This document shows positions 48,230 through 59,226 of a DNA stretch of 64,000 nt, one piece after another. The position numbers and the translations under genes were made by a program. Source of the DNA: Gordionus sp. m RMFG-2023 (taxonomy: Eukaryota; Nematomorpha; Gordioida; Chordodea; Parachordodidae); NCBI RefSeq assembly GCF_954871325.1, contig NC_088775.1, positions 75,369,561-75,433,560 on the forward strand, written 5' to 3'. Each line of letters begins with the position of its first letter. Position 1 is the stretch's first letter. The notes beneath the pieces are model-generated. The model was not told where the DNA came from, ran no database searches, and worked only from the letters and a program-made list of their open reading frames with translations.

Positions 48230-48848
48230 TTTATAATGAGATAAAAAATAAACCATATAATATAAAAATGAATGTAAAAGGTACTTGATTTCTATTAGAT
48301 GTTATTTATTAATAATAGAATTATATAATTTTTTCCTAATTATTAGCAGGTATTATTCTAAAAGCTTATTAATATCTTATATATAAATTTGTTAATTTAG
48401 CCAAGAATAATTATGTCTGATTTTAAGATATCTTATCTAAATAACAGATAAATTGTCTAATCTCTTATAAATTTAGTATTTAAAGAAAAAACAACAAACC
48501 TGGTATTATTTGATATATAATGTTGATAATATAAAAATATTTAATTTGATATATAATGTTGATAATATAGAAATATTTAATTTAAAAAGAAATCACCAAT
48601 TTAAAAAATGCCCCCAAGGAAAATTAAAATTTTAAATTTAGGTTAATAATTTAAAATTAATTATTTTTAAAACCGTTTTGAACCGGTTTAAACCGGTTCA
48701 AAATATTTATAACGGTTCGGTTGGCTCTTTTAATATTTTCTTCATAACGGTTCGGTTAAGGTTACGGTTCAGAGAATCATAACGGTTCATTCCGGTTTTG
48801 CGGTTAGGTTTGATTCGGTTCGGTTCGGTTCGAACTCCTGTCCTCAGG

Positions 48849-50865
48849 TTCATTAGTACTATTATGTTATAAAGCAGATGTAAAGTATTTGTGCAAGTCG
48901 GATTAGAAACCGTGTAAAATCTGGCTTAAAATAGAAAATATATAAAAAATAAAAGTTAAATTAGTAGGCTAGAGTTAGTAAAATATTCAATTAAATTTAT
49001 TAATTTCATCAGAAAAAGAATAATTAATCTCTATTGCCAAATGATAAGCTTGGTATATAATTTTGAATTAAGCCTTAAATTAATTTTAGGTTATAAATAT
49101 TTATTATCATTCATTTTTTACTTATTTCATTAGAATTGATCAATAAGTTATCATATAACGGTGAGCTTGTTGTAACATTTTGAATTAAACCTTTCAAAAA
49201 TTTAGGAGTTACGATTAAATATTTAATTCTAAGATATTTTATTATTACTGATTTCATCAGGATCATATTCTATCTATGAGTTTTCGCTTGATGATAACCT
49301 CGTAGTATTAATTAAAACTTTATAGAATTAGGGAGTAAATACATTTAAATATAAAATAATCATTTTTTATTTAGAGGCTGATGGCGATGCGGAGGTTTAA
49401 ATTTTCTGAAAATTATGGAGCCCCTTAAGAATTTTAATTTTTTTTATATAAATTTCCATAGATTATTTTTATAAACTGAGTCATCTCAAGTAGAAAAAGC
49501 GAGCTAATCCATGCCTATAGCTCAGGATAGATATTATTTTATATTCAACTTAAATTTAAATATCATGAATTTTTATACAATTCTGATTAGAATCCACATT
49601 TAAAAAATTATTTTTTTACTCCCCCCCCATGCCCCCCACCCCCCCCCCCCAGACAACGTCATACCCATCAAGACTAGAAATGAATGCTATCGGTCAAAAG
49701 ATATTCAAATTAGCGTTTATTTGATACCCATATCTATATTTTGTCTTGATAGATATTCCTGCCCCAAGACCTAGACGCGCCCGCTTTTAAGTGATTATTA
49801 TTACAATAAAAAAATATTATATTATTTGCATATCAAAAAAATTATTTTTTTGAGGGATTATTATTATTAAAATAAGAAAATATTTTATTTATCTTTTATT
49901 TTTTACCCATAAAAATTATTATATACCGCCCCCCCCCTTCCATCAACTTCCCAGGCCAGTCTTACACATCAAGACCAAGAATGAATACTTTCAGTCAAAA
50001 GATATTTAAATAAACTTTTATTTGGTACCTATATCGTATTTTGTGATGAAAAATATTCTTGACCTATCCAATTTTGTAAAAAAAAAATGACATTAGATTT
50101 AACCATTATGAGCCTTTTCTTGCTCTTTGCTTCAAGTTGAAGAACATTAGAAAATAGGTAAGATATATAATTAATCATATAATTATTAGATATTAAAAAT
50201 ATTATATTCTAATAATACTAGTCCTGTATAGGGCTGTGAAGTGATAAAATTTTATATAATAATACTTTTTATTTACCAATAAATTCCTTTCAAACTATTC
50301 ACACAAATCCAAAGTATAAAAATTAACAAATTTATACTGTGTCAGGCTGGAAAAATATTAACTCCATTTTAAAAATCAGGTTTTCTAAAAATTTGGTTTA
50401 GTCGAGAGCGATCTTTTTTTTATGTAAAAAATCATTAAAAGCGAAATAATTTTAATATAATTAAATATCCATAGCGATTTTCCTTGATATTGTGGAAATG
50501 TTTAACGATTAGGGAAAGAGGGGATATTAAATTTAAAATTTTTTTTATTTACATATTCACATATAAGCCGTCACTTTTTATTGTTTACCAATGAGTAAAA
50601 TTATGTTAACGTTATATACATTGCTACCAAAGCAAAGATTTCAAACAAAGATTCGCGCTTTCAAATTGTCCATAATATTACTAATAGTCCTTGTTCAAAA
50701 AATGTTGGCCATAAAATTATATGGAAAAATAGTTGTGCTACCAATAATATTGAGAATAGTATTTCTAATATTTTAAAAAGGGCCCCTTACTTTATTTCAT
50801 ATTCACATGATCGTGGGCGTCAAAACATAATTTATTCTCAAATAATTTGACAACATGTTATTACT
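48849..50865. other. Non-coding, with a duplicated block of about 140 bp
   Basis: The segments 49616-49775 and 49925-50065 align: both start with a poly-C patch, then CATCAAGAC, AGTCAAAAGATATT and TTTATTTG words in order. They are about 300 bp apart. At 48498-48585 a unit of about 38 bp (TTTGATATATAATGTTGATA) is duplicated just inside element E. The frame at 50591-50776 has no recognised motif. Confidence 0.5.
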
Positions 50866-51223
50866 TATGTTGTTAAAGTTACTTTTGAAACATAACTAGT
50901 TACAGGTACTAGTTAAATTGGTAAAAATATAACTAGTTACATTTTTACAAATGTAACTATAGTTACAGTTACATTTTTACAAATGTAAATAGTTATTAGT
51001 TACAGTTACATTTTAAGTTACTTTCTGCTTCTTATAAATTTAAAATGGTCTAATAATTCTAAAAATGGGTTTCAGGTTATGTATTAAGAATTAATGATTT
51101 TTTCACTCAAATATTTGCAAATATGATATTTATATATACAGTTGTTGCAAATATGTTAATTCAAATAGAACTGTATAATATTGGAGTTTTTTTGTCAAGA
51201 ATATAGTGGTAATAAGAATTAGT

Positions 51224-51515
51224 GATCTGTATCGGGCCTAATTATTCAAGCCCTGCCCAACCCGAAATTTTTTGATTAAGTTTTGCCCGGTCCGGCCCGA
51301 ATTTATTTAAATATAGAAATTAATTTTTATAATTACTCAAAATAAACGATATATGTTATTTGGCGTCTACTATCTATAAATAAAATCACATTTTTTTTTA
51401 CATGAAAAATTCAACATAAAATTTATAAATTTAGATATATTATAAAAAATTTCTAAGGCCCGACCCGGCCCGAATTTTCTTAAAAAATATTAGGCCCGGC
51501 CCGTAAGGGAAGGGT
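51224..51515. repeat. GGCCCGGCCC-type short element
   Basis: GTGATCTGTATCGGGCCTAA at the left, then CGGTCCGGCCCG. At the right GGCCCGACCCGGCCCGA and GGCCCGGCCCG, with poly-A/T spacers as in 9182-9444. Boundaries are unclear. Confidence 0.5.
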
Positions 51516-52443
51516 ATTAGATAATTTATTTTTTATTTAATTATATATGCATGCATCCTATTGTATAATTTGGAAAACACTTTAGATAGAATTTACCTAT
51601 TTTTTTTAGAACGCAAAAAAATTCTGAACAAGAGAACCATGGCAAAAATACCTTAGATAATAGAATGAAGGTTATTTGATTAATCTTTTGTTGAAGGAAA
51701 TGATATTTGATATCTGCATTATAATATTTTGTTTTTCTTTCATAGTCTTTGTCTTTTCTTGTTAGTAAGTAATGATGACTAATTTAGCATTTTATACAAA
51801 AATTATTTAATTCCAAAATAATCGAAATCTTTGTCTTTCCTTATACTAACTTTTATGCTCTAATTTAGTAAAATTCACCCTTGAATAAAAAAATAAAATA
51901 AAATAATCTTAAAAACATTTTGTCGGTTAATGATGCTTGGTACCTTAAGGTACCATCTATCAAATTTGAATTTTGCATTTTTCATTTAGATAGGTGGATA
52001 GTGTGGGAATGTAAGAGAGATTTTAAAATATTATAAAGGACGATTTGAGATTGTTGAAAGCGAGTGTGAGATTGTATTAGACAGGAATATTTGGAGAAAT
52101 AAGGCATCATGGTGGTTTTGGATACGGAATATATTTATAACTTATGAAATTCTAGAGTATAAATATTGCCAGCAACTTGAGGGCAAAAAATATAGAAAAT
52201 ATTGTGCTAAATTTGTAAGGAAATATAATATTAAAAAATAGGTTTATTACTTGAATTTGATTACAAAATTATAAAACTCAGCAATGTAACAATTTAAGAA
52301 AAGAAAATCTATTTGGACATATCCTTTGCGAACACAATCAGACATTTAAACAAAATTTTAAATTTAATTTAAAATTCATTTAGCCCAAAGCCCTTGGAAC
52401 CAAGGTTTACCCCTAACTAGGGATTAAACATGTGTAGATTGCT

Positions 52444-52701
52444 TTGCCAGATCTTTTAATGTTAACTCCAACACTAAAGCTGAAAATACAAAATATAAAT
52501 ATAGCCACCTTAATAATCTATTTGTTTGTTCAGGTAGTCTCAGACACCTGTGGATCATTTGGACCCCAAGCCCTAAAATTATTCAAAATAATAGGGCAAA
52601 GGTTACGTTTAATCACAGGTGATCCAAAAGAAGGCTTCTACCTACGACAAAGAATATCAATAAATTTGTCGATCCAACTGTATATATACATGGGTCATTA
52701 A
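52444..52701 (+). pseudogene. Non-LTR retrotransposon ORF2 C-terminal remnant
   Basis: An 85-codon open piece. From residue 30 the pattern QVVSDTCGSFGPQALKLFKI followed by LRLITGDPKE and LRQRISINL resembles the C-terminal region found after the reverse transcriptase in some non-LTR elements (a G-x-(W/F)-G-P block, then Q-R-I-S at the end). The reverse transcriptase itself is not present. An upstream patch at 52050-52130 may be another decayed piece. Recognition is by pattern only. Confidence 0.45.
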
Positions 52702-52950
52702 GCCTTGCCGACCTAACCTAAAATATATTATTTTATTTTTTTTATTTCTCTTCTTTTAATTATATTTTTATAAAGTTATAGTCTAATTATAATTTTAATA
52801 TTCTTTAATGATCAATTCACATATTAAAAATAAAATTAATTATTTGAATATATTATTTAGATTTATTCATACATATTTTTAGAAGTAACTAGTTACTTTT
52901 GATAAAAAATATAACTAGTTACAGTTACTAGTTACAATTTTTAAACTATA

Positions 52951-53040
52951 ACTAGTTACAGTTTTTTTAGCAAAAATATAACTAGTTACAGTTTTTTTAG
53001 CAAAAATATAACTAGTTACAGTTTTTTTAGCAAAAATATA
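52951..53040. repeat. Three exact 30-bp tandem copies
   Basis: Perfect direct repeats starting ACTAGTTACAGTTTTTTTAG, within the right subterminal zone of the TAACTAGTTA element. Exact identity implies very recent expansion or ongoing homogenisation. Confidence 0.95.
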
Positions 53041-53086
53041 ACTAGTCAGGTAACTAGTTACTTTTAACTAGTTACATAATTGAGGA

Positions 53087-54103
53087 AAGGGAGCGGGAGC
53101 TAGCTCCTTTTAGGGCTGGAGTGGAGGAGCGCCGCTTCACCGCTCCTTTAAATTTAATGTATAAAAATTAAGTTATTTTATAAATATTAATAATATTTGT
53201 TAATTAAAATTCAATAAAAATGAAATTTTATTTTATTTAAATTTATCCATTATTATATGTTTAGCCGAGTTTTATATTGGTTTTTCATCTAATCATTTTA
53301 AATATTAAACATCATGTTTTTCCTTTTTATATTGAAAATTTTTTGGATTAATATTCATTTTTAGATATATAACAAAAAATAGTTTTAGATATTATCGATT
53401 TAGAGATCATAGATGAAGAAATCGAATTTCCATTTCCATCATACAAAAAATATTTTAAACTTTTAAAAGATGTTAATCCAAATGATCAAACAAATTTAAA
53501 GGCAAAATGCCTTTTGTATTTAAATATAACTATTTAATTTTCAGCTTCAATCAAAAAAAGCAACTAAAAGTAAAAAATCTTTCTTTTAAATATAAAATGA
53601 TTTGTAAGATTTTTTTGGATTCCATGAAAATGATCATCAGGATAATATATTGGACAAATATTTTTTAAATAATGATACCAAAATTACTATTTTTAAGAAA
53701 TTCCCTTAATTAAAAAATATCTTTATAAAATACAATACCTAGCTTCCCTCTAGTGCTCCTGAGGAGCGCCTATTTAGTGTTGCAAAAGAGGTCTTAGAGG
53801 AGAGGCGTGGATGTTTGTTAGATTCTAATTTAGAAAATTTTCTACTTTTAAATGCTAATAAAAGGTTATAAATATTTTGACAGATCATTTAATATAAATA
53901 ATGCTTTTTGATAAAAAAAAATATGATTTTGTTTCGTATACCTTCTAAAAAAAATGAAAATCAAAGGAGCGGTTATGGAATGGCACTCCATTACTTGGAG
54001 CGGGAGCTAGCTCCTTTTAAAAATGAAGTAGCAGGCAGGAGCTAGCTCCTCTTGAGAAGGTAGGAGCGGGAGCTAGCTACTTTTAAAAAGGAGCGTTAAC
54101 AAC
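53087..54103 (+). mobile_element. Deleted hAT element with AGCTAGCTCC arrays
   Basis: Subterminal zones (53093-53150 and 53960-54095) are rich in GGAGCGGGAGCTAGCTCC words, AGCTAGCT being self-complementary. The right end GGAGCGTTAACAACTCTG belongs to the TGTTGTTAA end type. The left end (near 53087) is poorly conserved and abuts the previous element, so no target duplication could be verified. The interior keeps only the first and last parts of a transposase gene. Confidence 0.7.
53390..53871 (+). pseudogene. Deleted hAT transposase of the AGCTAGCTCC element
   Basis: The 5' part encodes EIIDEEIEFPFPSYKKYFKL, equivalent to the region before the BED finger in element D (DPFPKFKKYFNL). The middle is missing. 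The 3' part encodes LPSSAPEERLFSVAKEVLEE and LDSNLENFLLLNANK, the hAT dimerisation domain, ending TAA at 53871; a TAG stop replaces the residue before LPSS. Same gene family as elements D and F. Confidence 0.8.
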
Positions 54104-54185
54104 TCTGATCATATACTATGATTTTTGCAGATTCTGATAGTAAATAAAAAATTATTTAAGATGTAATTGTAATATTTTATTTGAG

Positions 54186-54981
54186 GTGATTATGACTATG
54201 TAATTGATAATGAGGAAGAAGATTTTATTTATGATAGTGATCATGATTTACAATCTGAATTAGATGAAGAAGAAGATATGCTAGTTGAAACAGACATTAA
54301 ATATTATTTAGGTAAATATGAAATTATTTATCATATCTATTTCCCTATAAAATTAGCTAAAAATAAGGTGACTCAATGAAAAAAGGATTGTAAATCAAAG
54401 AGTAAGAACAAAATTTAATATTTCATATGCCAGGAGTAAAAGAGCATGGGAAAGAAGCTTACACCCCAGGAAAATGTTTTGATATGTTCATCTTCATATC
54501 ACCAAAAATGATTGAAGAAATTATTTATCACAAATGAAAAAATTAAAATTATAAGTAAAAACTAGACTGATCAATATGAAAGTTCTAGTAAAGAGGTTGA
54601 TGTTGTAATAGAATTTAAGGCATTATTGGGAATTCTTTATTTAGCTAGAATTTTCAAATCAAATCATCAAAATATGTCAGATTTTTGGAAATCTAATGGG
54701 TTTGGATTTGAGATATTTGACACTCAAAAGATTCAGATTTCTAATTCTTACAATAAGATTTGATGACATATTGACAAGAGAAGAGAGAAAAATGGTAGAT
54801 AAAGCAATTCACATTGGAAATATTTTTCAAGAATTTGTTGATAACTACTACAGATCTTATAGAATATCAGAATATGCAACCCTAAGATGAAATGCTTCTA
54901 CCATTTCGTGGTAAATGCCTATTCAGGCAATGTATGCCTAATAAACCATCAAAATATGACCTAAAACTATACTCCTTATAA
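54186..54981 (+). pseudogene. piggyBac transposase remnant
   Basis: An acidic N-terminal part (VIDNEEEDFIYDSDHD) is followed across frameshifts by MPGVKEHGK, KMIEEIIYHTNEKIK, FKALLGILYLARIFKSNHQN (54625-54680), LKRFRFLILTIRFDD (54705-54760), REERKMVDKAIHIGNIF and DEMLLPFRGKC, then RQCMPNKPSKYDLKLYSL and a stop at 54979-54981. This is the order of blocks in piggyBac transposases; the Asp of DEML is the first catalytic residue. The C-terminal half with the other catalytic residues and the Cys-rich finger are missing. At least five frame changes or stops. No TTAA-flanked ends were identified. Confidence 0.88.
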
Positions 54982-55153
54982 AAATAACAAAATATTTTTG
55001 TCAAATATATAAAATAAATTTATGTTTAGAACACATTAATATTTTATGTGCATATTTCAATTTTCTATATTTTTTTTATATTTGAATATATTAGTGTAAT
55101 TTTTTTTTTATATTGAAGAATAAAGATACATATTATGAATTATCATGATTATA

Positions 55154-56215
55154 TAGTGTTGTAAACGAACGCGTTCAACGAAGTTCGTTTTTTTGAAAAA
55201 AGGTGATGAACGGCGTTACTTTTTTTTTGACGAACTTTGAACGTGAACGCGTTCCTTTTCTTTGATGAACGCGTTCAATTTTACGTTCGTTCAATTTTAA
55301 AAACACTTTTTATTTTTATTTATTTGAAAAATTAATATTAATCCGCATTTTTTAACAAAAAAGTCTTATATTTTTATTTATTTGAAAAATTAATATTTAA
55401 TCCAATTTTTTAACAAAATAGTCTTATATTTTTTAATCAGCTGTTTTTACTTTTTACTTTTTCCTCTTTCATATTGCAATTAACGTACCATTGTGCTACT
55501 GCTAGAGAAGATAAGATTAAAGTTTATTAATTTGAATATTTTATATTTTAATTTAATAGATTAGCATTTGCATGGATATAAATATTTCATCATCAGATTC
55601 TGAAAATCAAAATTCAATATTAGATGAATTAGAATTACCATGGCCCAAATATCAAAAATATTTCACTGTTTTAAAATCAATTCCGAGATATCCTTTTTTT
55701 TTGACGAGGAAGAAGAGGGGAGATTGGAGGATGATAACATAGCTCAATTTTTTTGAAACAATGGATAAAACATTAAATGTTTTTAATAAATTCCCCCTTT
55801 TAAAAGAATTATTTATCAAGTATAACACTGCAATCCCTTCATCTGCCCCTGTTGAGCGAGTTTTTAGTATAGCTAACGCTGTATTAACTGACAAGCGTTC
55901 ATGCCTATCAGATGAAAATTTTGAAAAGCAATTATTATTAAAAATTAATAAGAAAAATTTTTTATAAATTTATTTTTTTATCGCTCTATTATATTGTATT
56001 TATAATTATATTATCAAAATAAAACTATTATTTTTTATCATGGCTAATATATTGTGTTGAAAAATATAAGGCATTTATTTATATCAAATTAAATTTAAAA
56101 AAAAATTTATCATAAAATTTTGAACGTATGAACGCGTTCATGAACTTGAACGCGTTCCTTTTTTTGAATTTGAACGTGAACGCGTTCGATTTTTTTAAAA
56201 ATGTTTACAGCACTA
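55154..56215 (+). mobile_element. hAT element F with GAACGCGTTC arrays
   Basis: The ends TAGTGTTGTAAACGAACGCG (55154) and TGTTTACAGCACTA (ending 56215) are inverted. The flanks are a perfect 8-bp duplication, tgattata at 55146-55153 and 56216-56223. Subterminal zones (55165-55300 and 56125-56195) are packed with GAACGCGTTC palindromes and GAACGT words. At 1062 bp it is an internal deletion derivative. Confidence 0.95.
55572..55967 (+). pseudogene. Deleted hAT transposase of element F
   Basis: ATG at 55572 gives MDINISSSDSENQ and LELPWPKYQKYFTVL, the same N-terminal block as in element D. After a deletion and frame change, the last 68 codons (55761-55967) include [20 protein letters not shown] and [15 protein letters not shown], the dimerisation domain with its Glu. 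The entire zinc finger and catalytic core are missing. The two retained ends suggest an abortive gap-repair deletion. Confidence 0.88.
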
Positions 56216-56223
56216 TGATTATA

Positions 56224-58663
56224 TAATGGATAAGTTATTTTTAATTTTATATTTGAAATTTAAAAAAAGTAAGCTTTTTTTTAAAAATTTTGGCACAAAT
56301 TATAATTATCCTCATCATCTTTAATCTAGGCTTAAGAAATAAAAATATTTTAAAAGCTTAAGGTTAGATCTATCTTATATCCAAATATCAAATGAAAATA
56401 TTGAATATAACTGGAGATATATACATTTGAAATTGGGGCTATTAAACCCCACCCGAGTACTAACGTCATTTTTTTCACCGGAGTATTGAAGGGTTAAATC
56501 TCTTATTTTGGCATTTTTTATATCCTTTTTTATAATTTATATCATTTATTTTATTATAGCAAATAAAATCTCTAAATGAAATTTTCTGGTGCCAGCCAGA
56601 CGGCAAATAAAGGAAGAAAAAAATAAAATTTAACATGGGGATTCATAATATTTTTATATATTTAAAAAATAAAGATTCCGAATAAAACGTGGGGATTTCG
56701 AATCCCATATGATTCCGTATCCCAATACGACATATCTATTCTTAAGGATCCTACCTTTTTAAACTTGCCATTTCGTCACACCCAAATCATTGATCGCGCC
56801 TAACAATACTCCTCTTTGTATAATTCAATTAAAAACGATAAGGGGTTCGTTAACTTTTTATTTAAATGGGATCTTATATCTATTCCAAAAAGACATTATA
56901 ATATTTTTATTATTTAAATATTATTCTATAATTATTCACGATCCTAACTTTTTTGAAATTTGCCAATAGATAGGTATCCCCTAACAATATTCCATTTTAT
57001 TCATATGTTGACTATTTTGTAAAATTCACTAAAAAATACTATACATGGTTAGCTATTTTTATTATTTGACTAAAATTATATGATCCTACCTTTTTTATAG
57101 GTTATCACTTTGTATACCCGCACAATATCCCTTTTATTTTACCCAAATCACAAAAGGACGATATGGTACGACATATTTATTATTTAAATAATTTTATATA
57201 CCTATTCTTAAAAATCCTACTTTATAAAAACTTGCTTAATTGGTTTCCAGATCAATATGATTCCTTATTCTCACTATACTTATTATTTTGAATAATATTA
57301 GTAAGTATTTGTAATTTTTATTTTTCATTGTTCCTGCTTAATAAAATTAGCTACTGAAGATACACTCATTTATATTATGGGATATATTAGTATTTTTTTA
57401 ATTTATTACTTGCCCTATTTCATCTAAAATTTAATTAATACACCCCCTTCCCCTTAAATAAATTTATCCTAACCTTAAATGCCTTTTCCCCTTCAAAAAT
57501 TTTGGATGGCGTTGGTCTCCTCAATTGCGCAGTCATAATTCTACCCTCCTCCTCTTTTCGTGAAGACGTTATATGAGATTGAGTGGTCGGTTTTGAGCTT
57601 GAAATTCGGTTAAATCATAATATTTTTTGGGATAATGCTTAACACGTCAATGTACAGGTATAAACCAAAAATGAAGAATTTCCAATGGATAACGCCAGCA
57701 ATGCAGTATTTCGGTTTCAAATCGGTTATCGATCAAATCACGATTTTTAAAATATTTTTTGGGGTAATGTTTAGCACGTATTTATAGATAAATTAACCAA
57801 AAATGAACATTTTCCAAATAATTTTACTACCAAATTTGGTAGATCGAATATTTAGTAAGTGGTCGGTTTTGAGATATACTATGTAGTAATACTGAAATTT
57901 CTCTGTTGTAATTTAATATGTGAAGGTTAAAATTATAATTTGAGAATGTTCAACCACACATGGATAAATCTGTTTAATTAATAAGCCAAAAGTATTGGAC
58001 GTAACATTTCCTTATGATAGCTATAATATAACTTTATAAGGCGATAATCAAAAAGTAAATAAAACAATCCAAAAGTTAAATGATTTTAAACGGTTTTAAT
58101 TAAAATAGATTTATATTGTACATATGTATATCTCGGATAAAAAATTAACATATTTTAAAAAAAATTCATGGGATAAAAATTTTTTTTTTTAAAGGATTGA
58201 CCAAGAAAATATTTTTAAAAAAAGATGTTTTATTCTAAATGAAGGGTGGAGGCTTGGGAAGTTAGAAGGGTATTTTTTTTAATGAGATTCTTTGTTGTAG
58301 ATTAACTCATCCTAACTTGTGGTAAAAATTGACATGATCGTGACTGGATCCTAAATTTGGTAGCCACAACTGCTGGATTTTATTAAGCGAGGACTTTATA
58401 TTTAATATCATGCTTAATTCGGGATAAAACTAATAGTAATTTTTTATGATCAGTGAACTAGGGTTCTGCAAATTGGGCTCTGGCCTAAAAATAAATAATT
58501 CTGACGGGACTTAAAAAAAATTTCTTTTTTGTTAGATAAAAAGATAATGGGATATTCTGAGATTGGAATAAGCTATTAATTTTTGTTTATTTCGTACTCA
58601 ATATAAATAATGTTGGGCCTTAGCACAGGTCGAATAGACCCTAGAGCAAAATATATCGTCGAC
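56224..58663. other. Non-coding, with two degenerate tandem repeat blocks
   Basis: At 56745-57260 four degenerate units of about 150-190 bp share GATCCTACCTTTTTT followed by CTTGCC-like words. At 57582-57873 two units of about 127 bp share AATATTTTTTGGG(A/G)TAATG and AACCAAAAATGAA(C/G)A, bracketed by GTGGTCGGTTTTGAG at both sides. No gene recognised. Confidence 0.55.
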
Positions 58664-58877
58664 CTAGAATTGGAGTGCTCCACTTGCACAAATGTTTAAA
58701 ATGAGAAAATCTAAAATCATATATAGGAAAAGCTTATTGATCATTTTGACAGCTATAACTTTGGTAAAAATTAATATTTAATCTAGCTTTTATTTTTATA
58801 TATATTGGGAATAAATAAGTTATTATCCACTTCTAACTCAAAATTTGAAAATGTAGAGTGGAGCACTCCAATTCTAG
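58664..58877. mobile_element. MITE with GAATTGGAGTGCTCCAC termini
   Basis: CTAGAATTGGAGTGCTCCAC at 58664 is repeated inverted as GTGGAGCACTCCAATTCTAG ending at 58877, a perfect 20-bp pair. TA lies within CTAG at both ends, so a TA target (Tc1/mariner-like) is possible. GGAGTGCTCC is itself nearly palindromic. No coding capacity. Confidence 0.85.
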
Positions 58878-59226
58878 ACGAACGATATTTGCAAAGCTTT
58901 AGATGAAACCTGATATAAAATGCAATGCCTATGGCATAACAATCGTTTACAAATATATTTATCCTAATTTTCTTTCCTGTATAATAAATAATCTTATTTA
59001 GTTTTAAATTTGATTTATTATAAACTCAAAATACCTATAAAAATTTTTTTATAACGACATATTTAAAAAAAAATCACAAACATTTATTTAACAAAGTGTA
59101 GGTACATTTAAAATTGTGCAATATAACCAACATTAAATTTTAATCCAATAAATTATAATTCTCTAAAAAAATTATTATACTATATTTACTTTACATTAAA
59201 TATTAAACTATATCAAAATCAAATAA
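58878..59226. other. 3' flank of the minus-strand gene
   Basis: TTTATT at about 59084-59089 reads AATAAA on the minus strand, some 140 bp beyond the stop at 59227. Nothing else is seen. Confidence 0.45.

Larger units (their letters stand above)
44862..48840 (-). mobile_element. hAT element E with CGGTTC arrays
   Basis: The ends CAGGGTTTCGAACCG (44862) and CGGTTCGAACTCCTG (ending 48840) are inverted. The flanks are a perfect 8-bp duplication, tcctcagg at 44854-44861 and 48841-48848. Subterminal zones of about 150 bp contain many CGGTTC words (44880-45015 and 48672-48830), including GGTTCGGTTCGGTTCG at the right. The gene is on the minus strand. An inserted palindrome (47263-48229) lies between the gene's 5' end and the right end. 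Confidence 0.95.
50866..53085. mobile_element. hAT-like element with TAACTAGTTA subterminal arrays
   Basis: The left zone (50866-51025) begins TATGTTGTTAAAGTTAC and holds repeated AACTAGTTAC words. The right zone (52880-53085) holds the same words and ends ACTTTTAACTAGTTACATAA. TAACTAGTTA is self-complementary. The left end fits the TGTTGTTAAA family, but the right end is imperfect and no 8-bp duplication could be matched, so the limits are approximate. The interior has no hAT gene; it carries a GGCCCGG-type insert and a retrotransposon tail. Confidence 0.55.
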
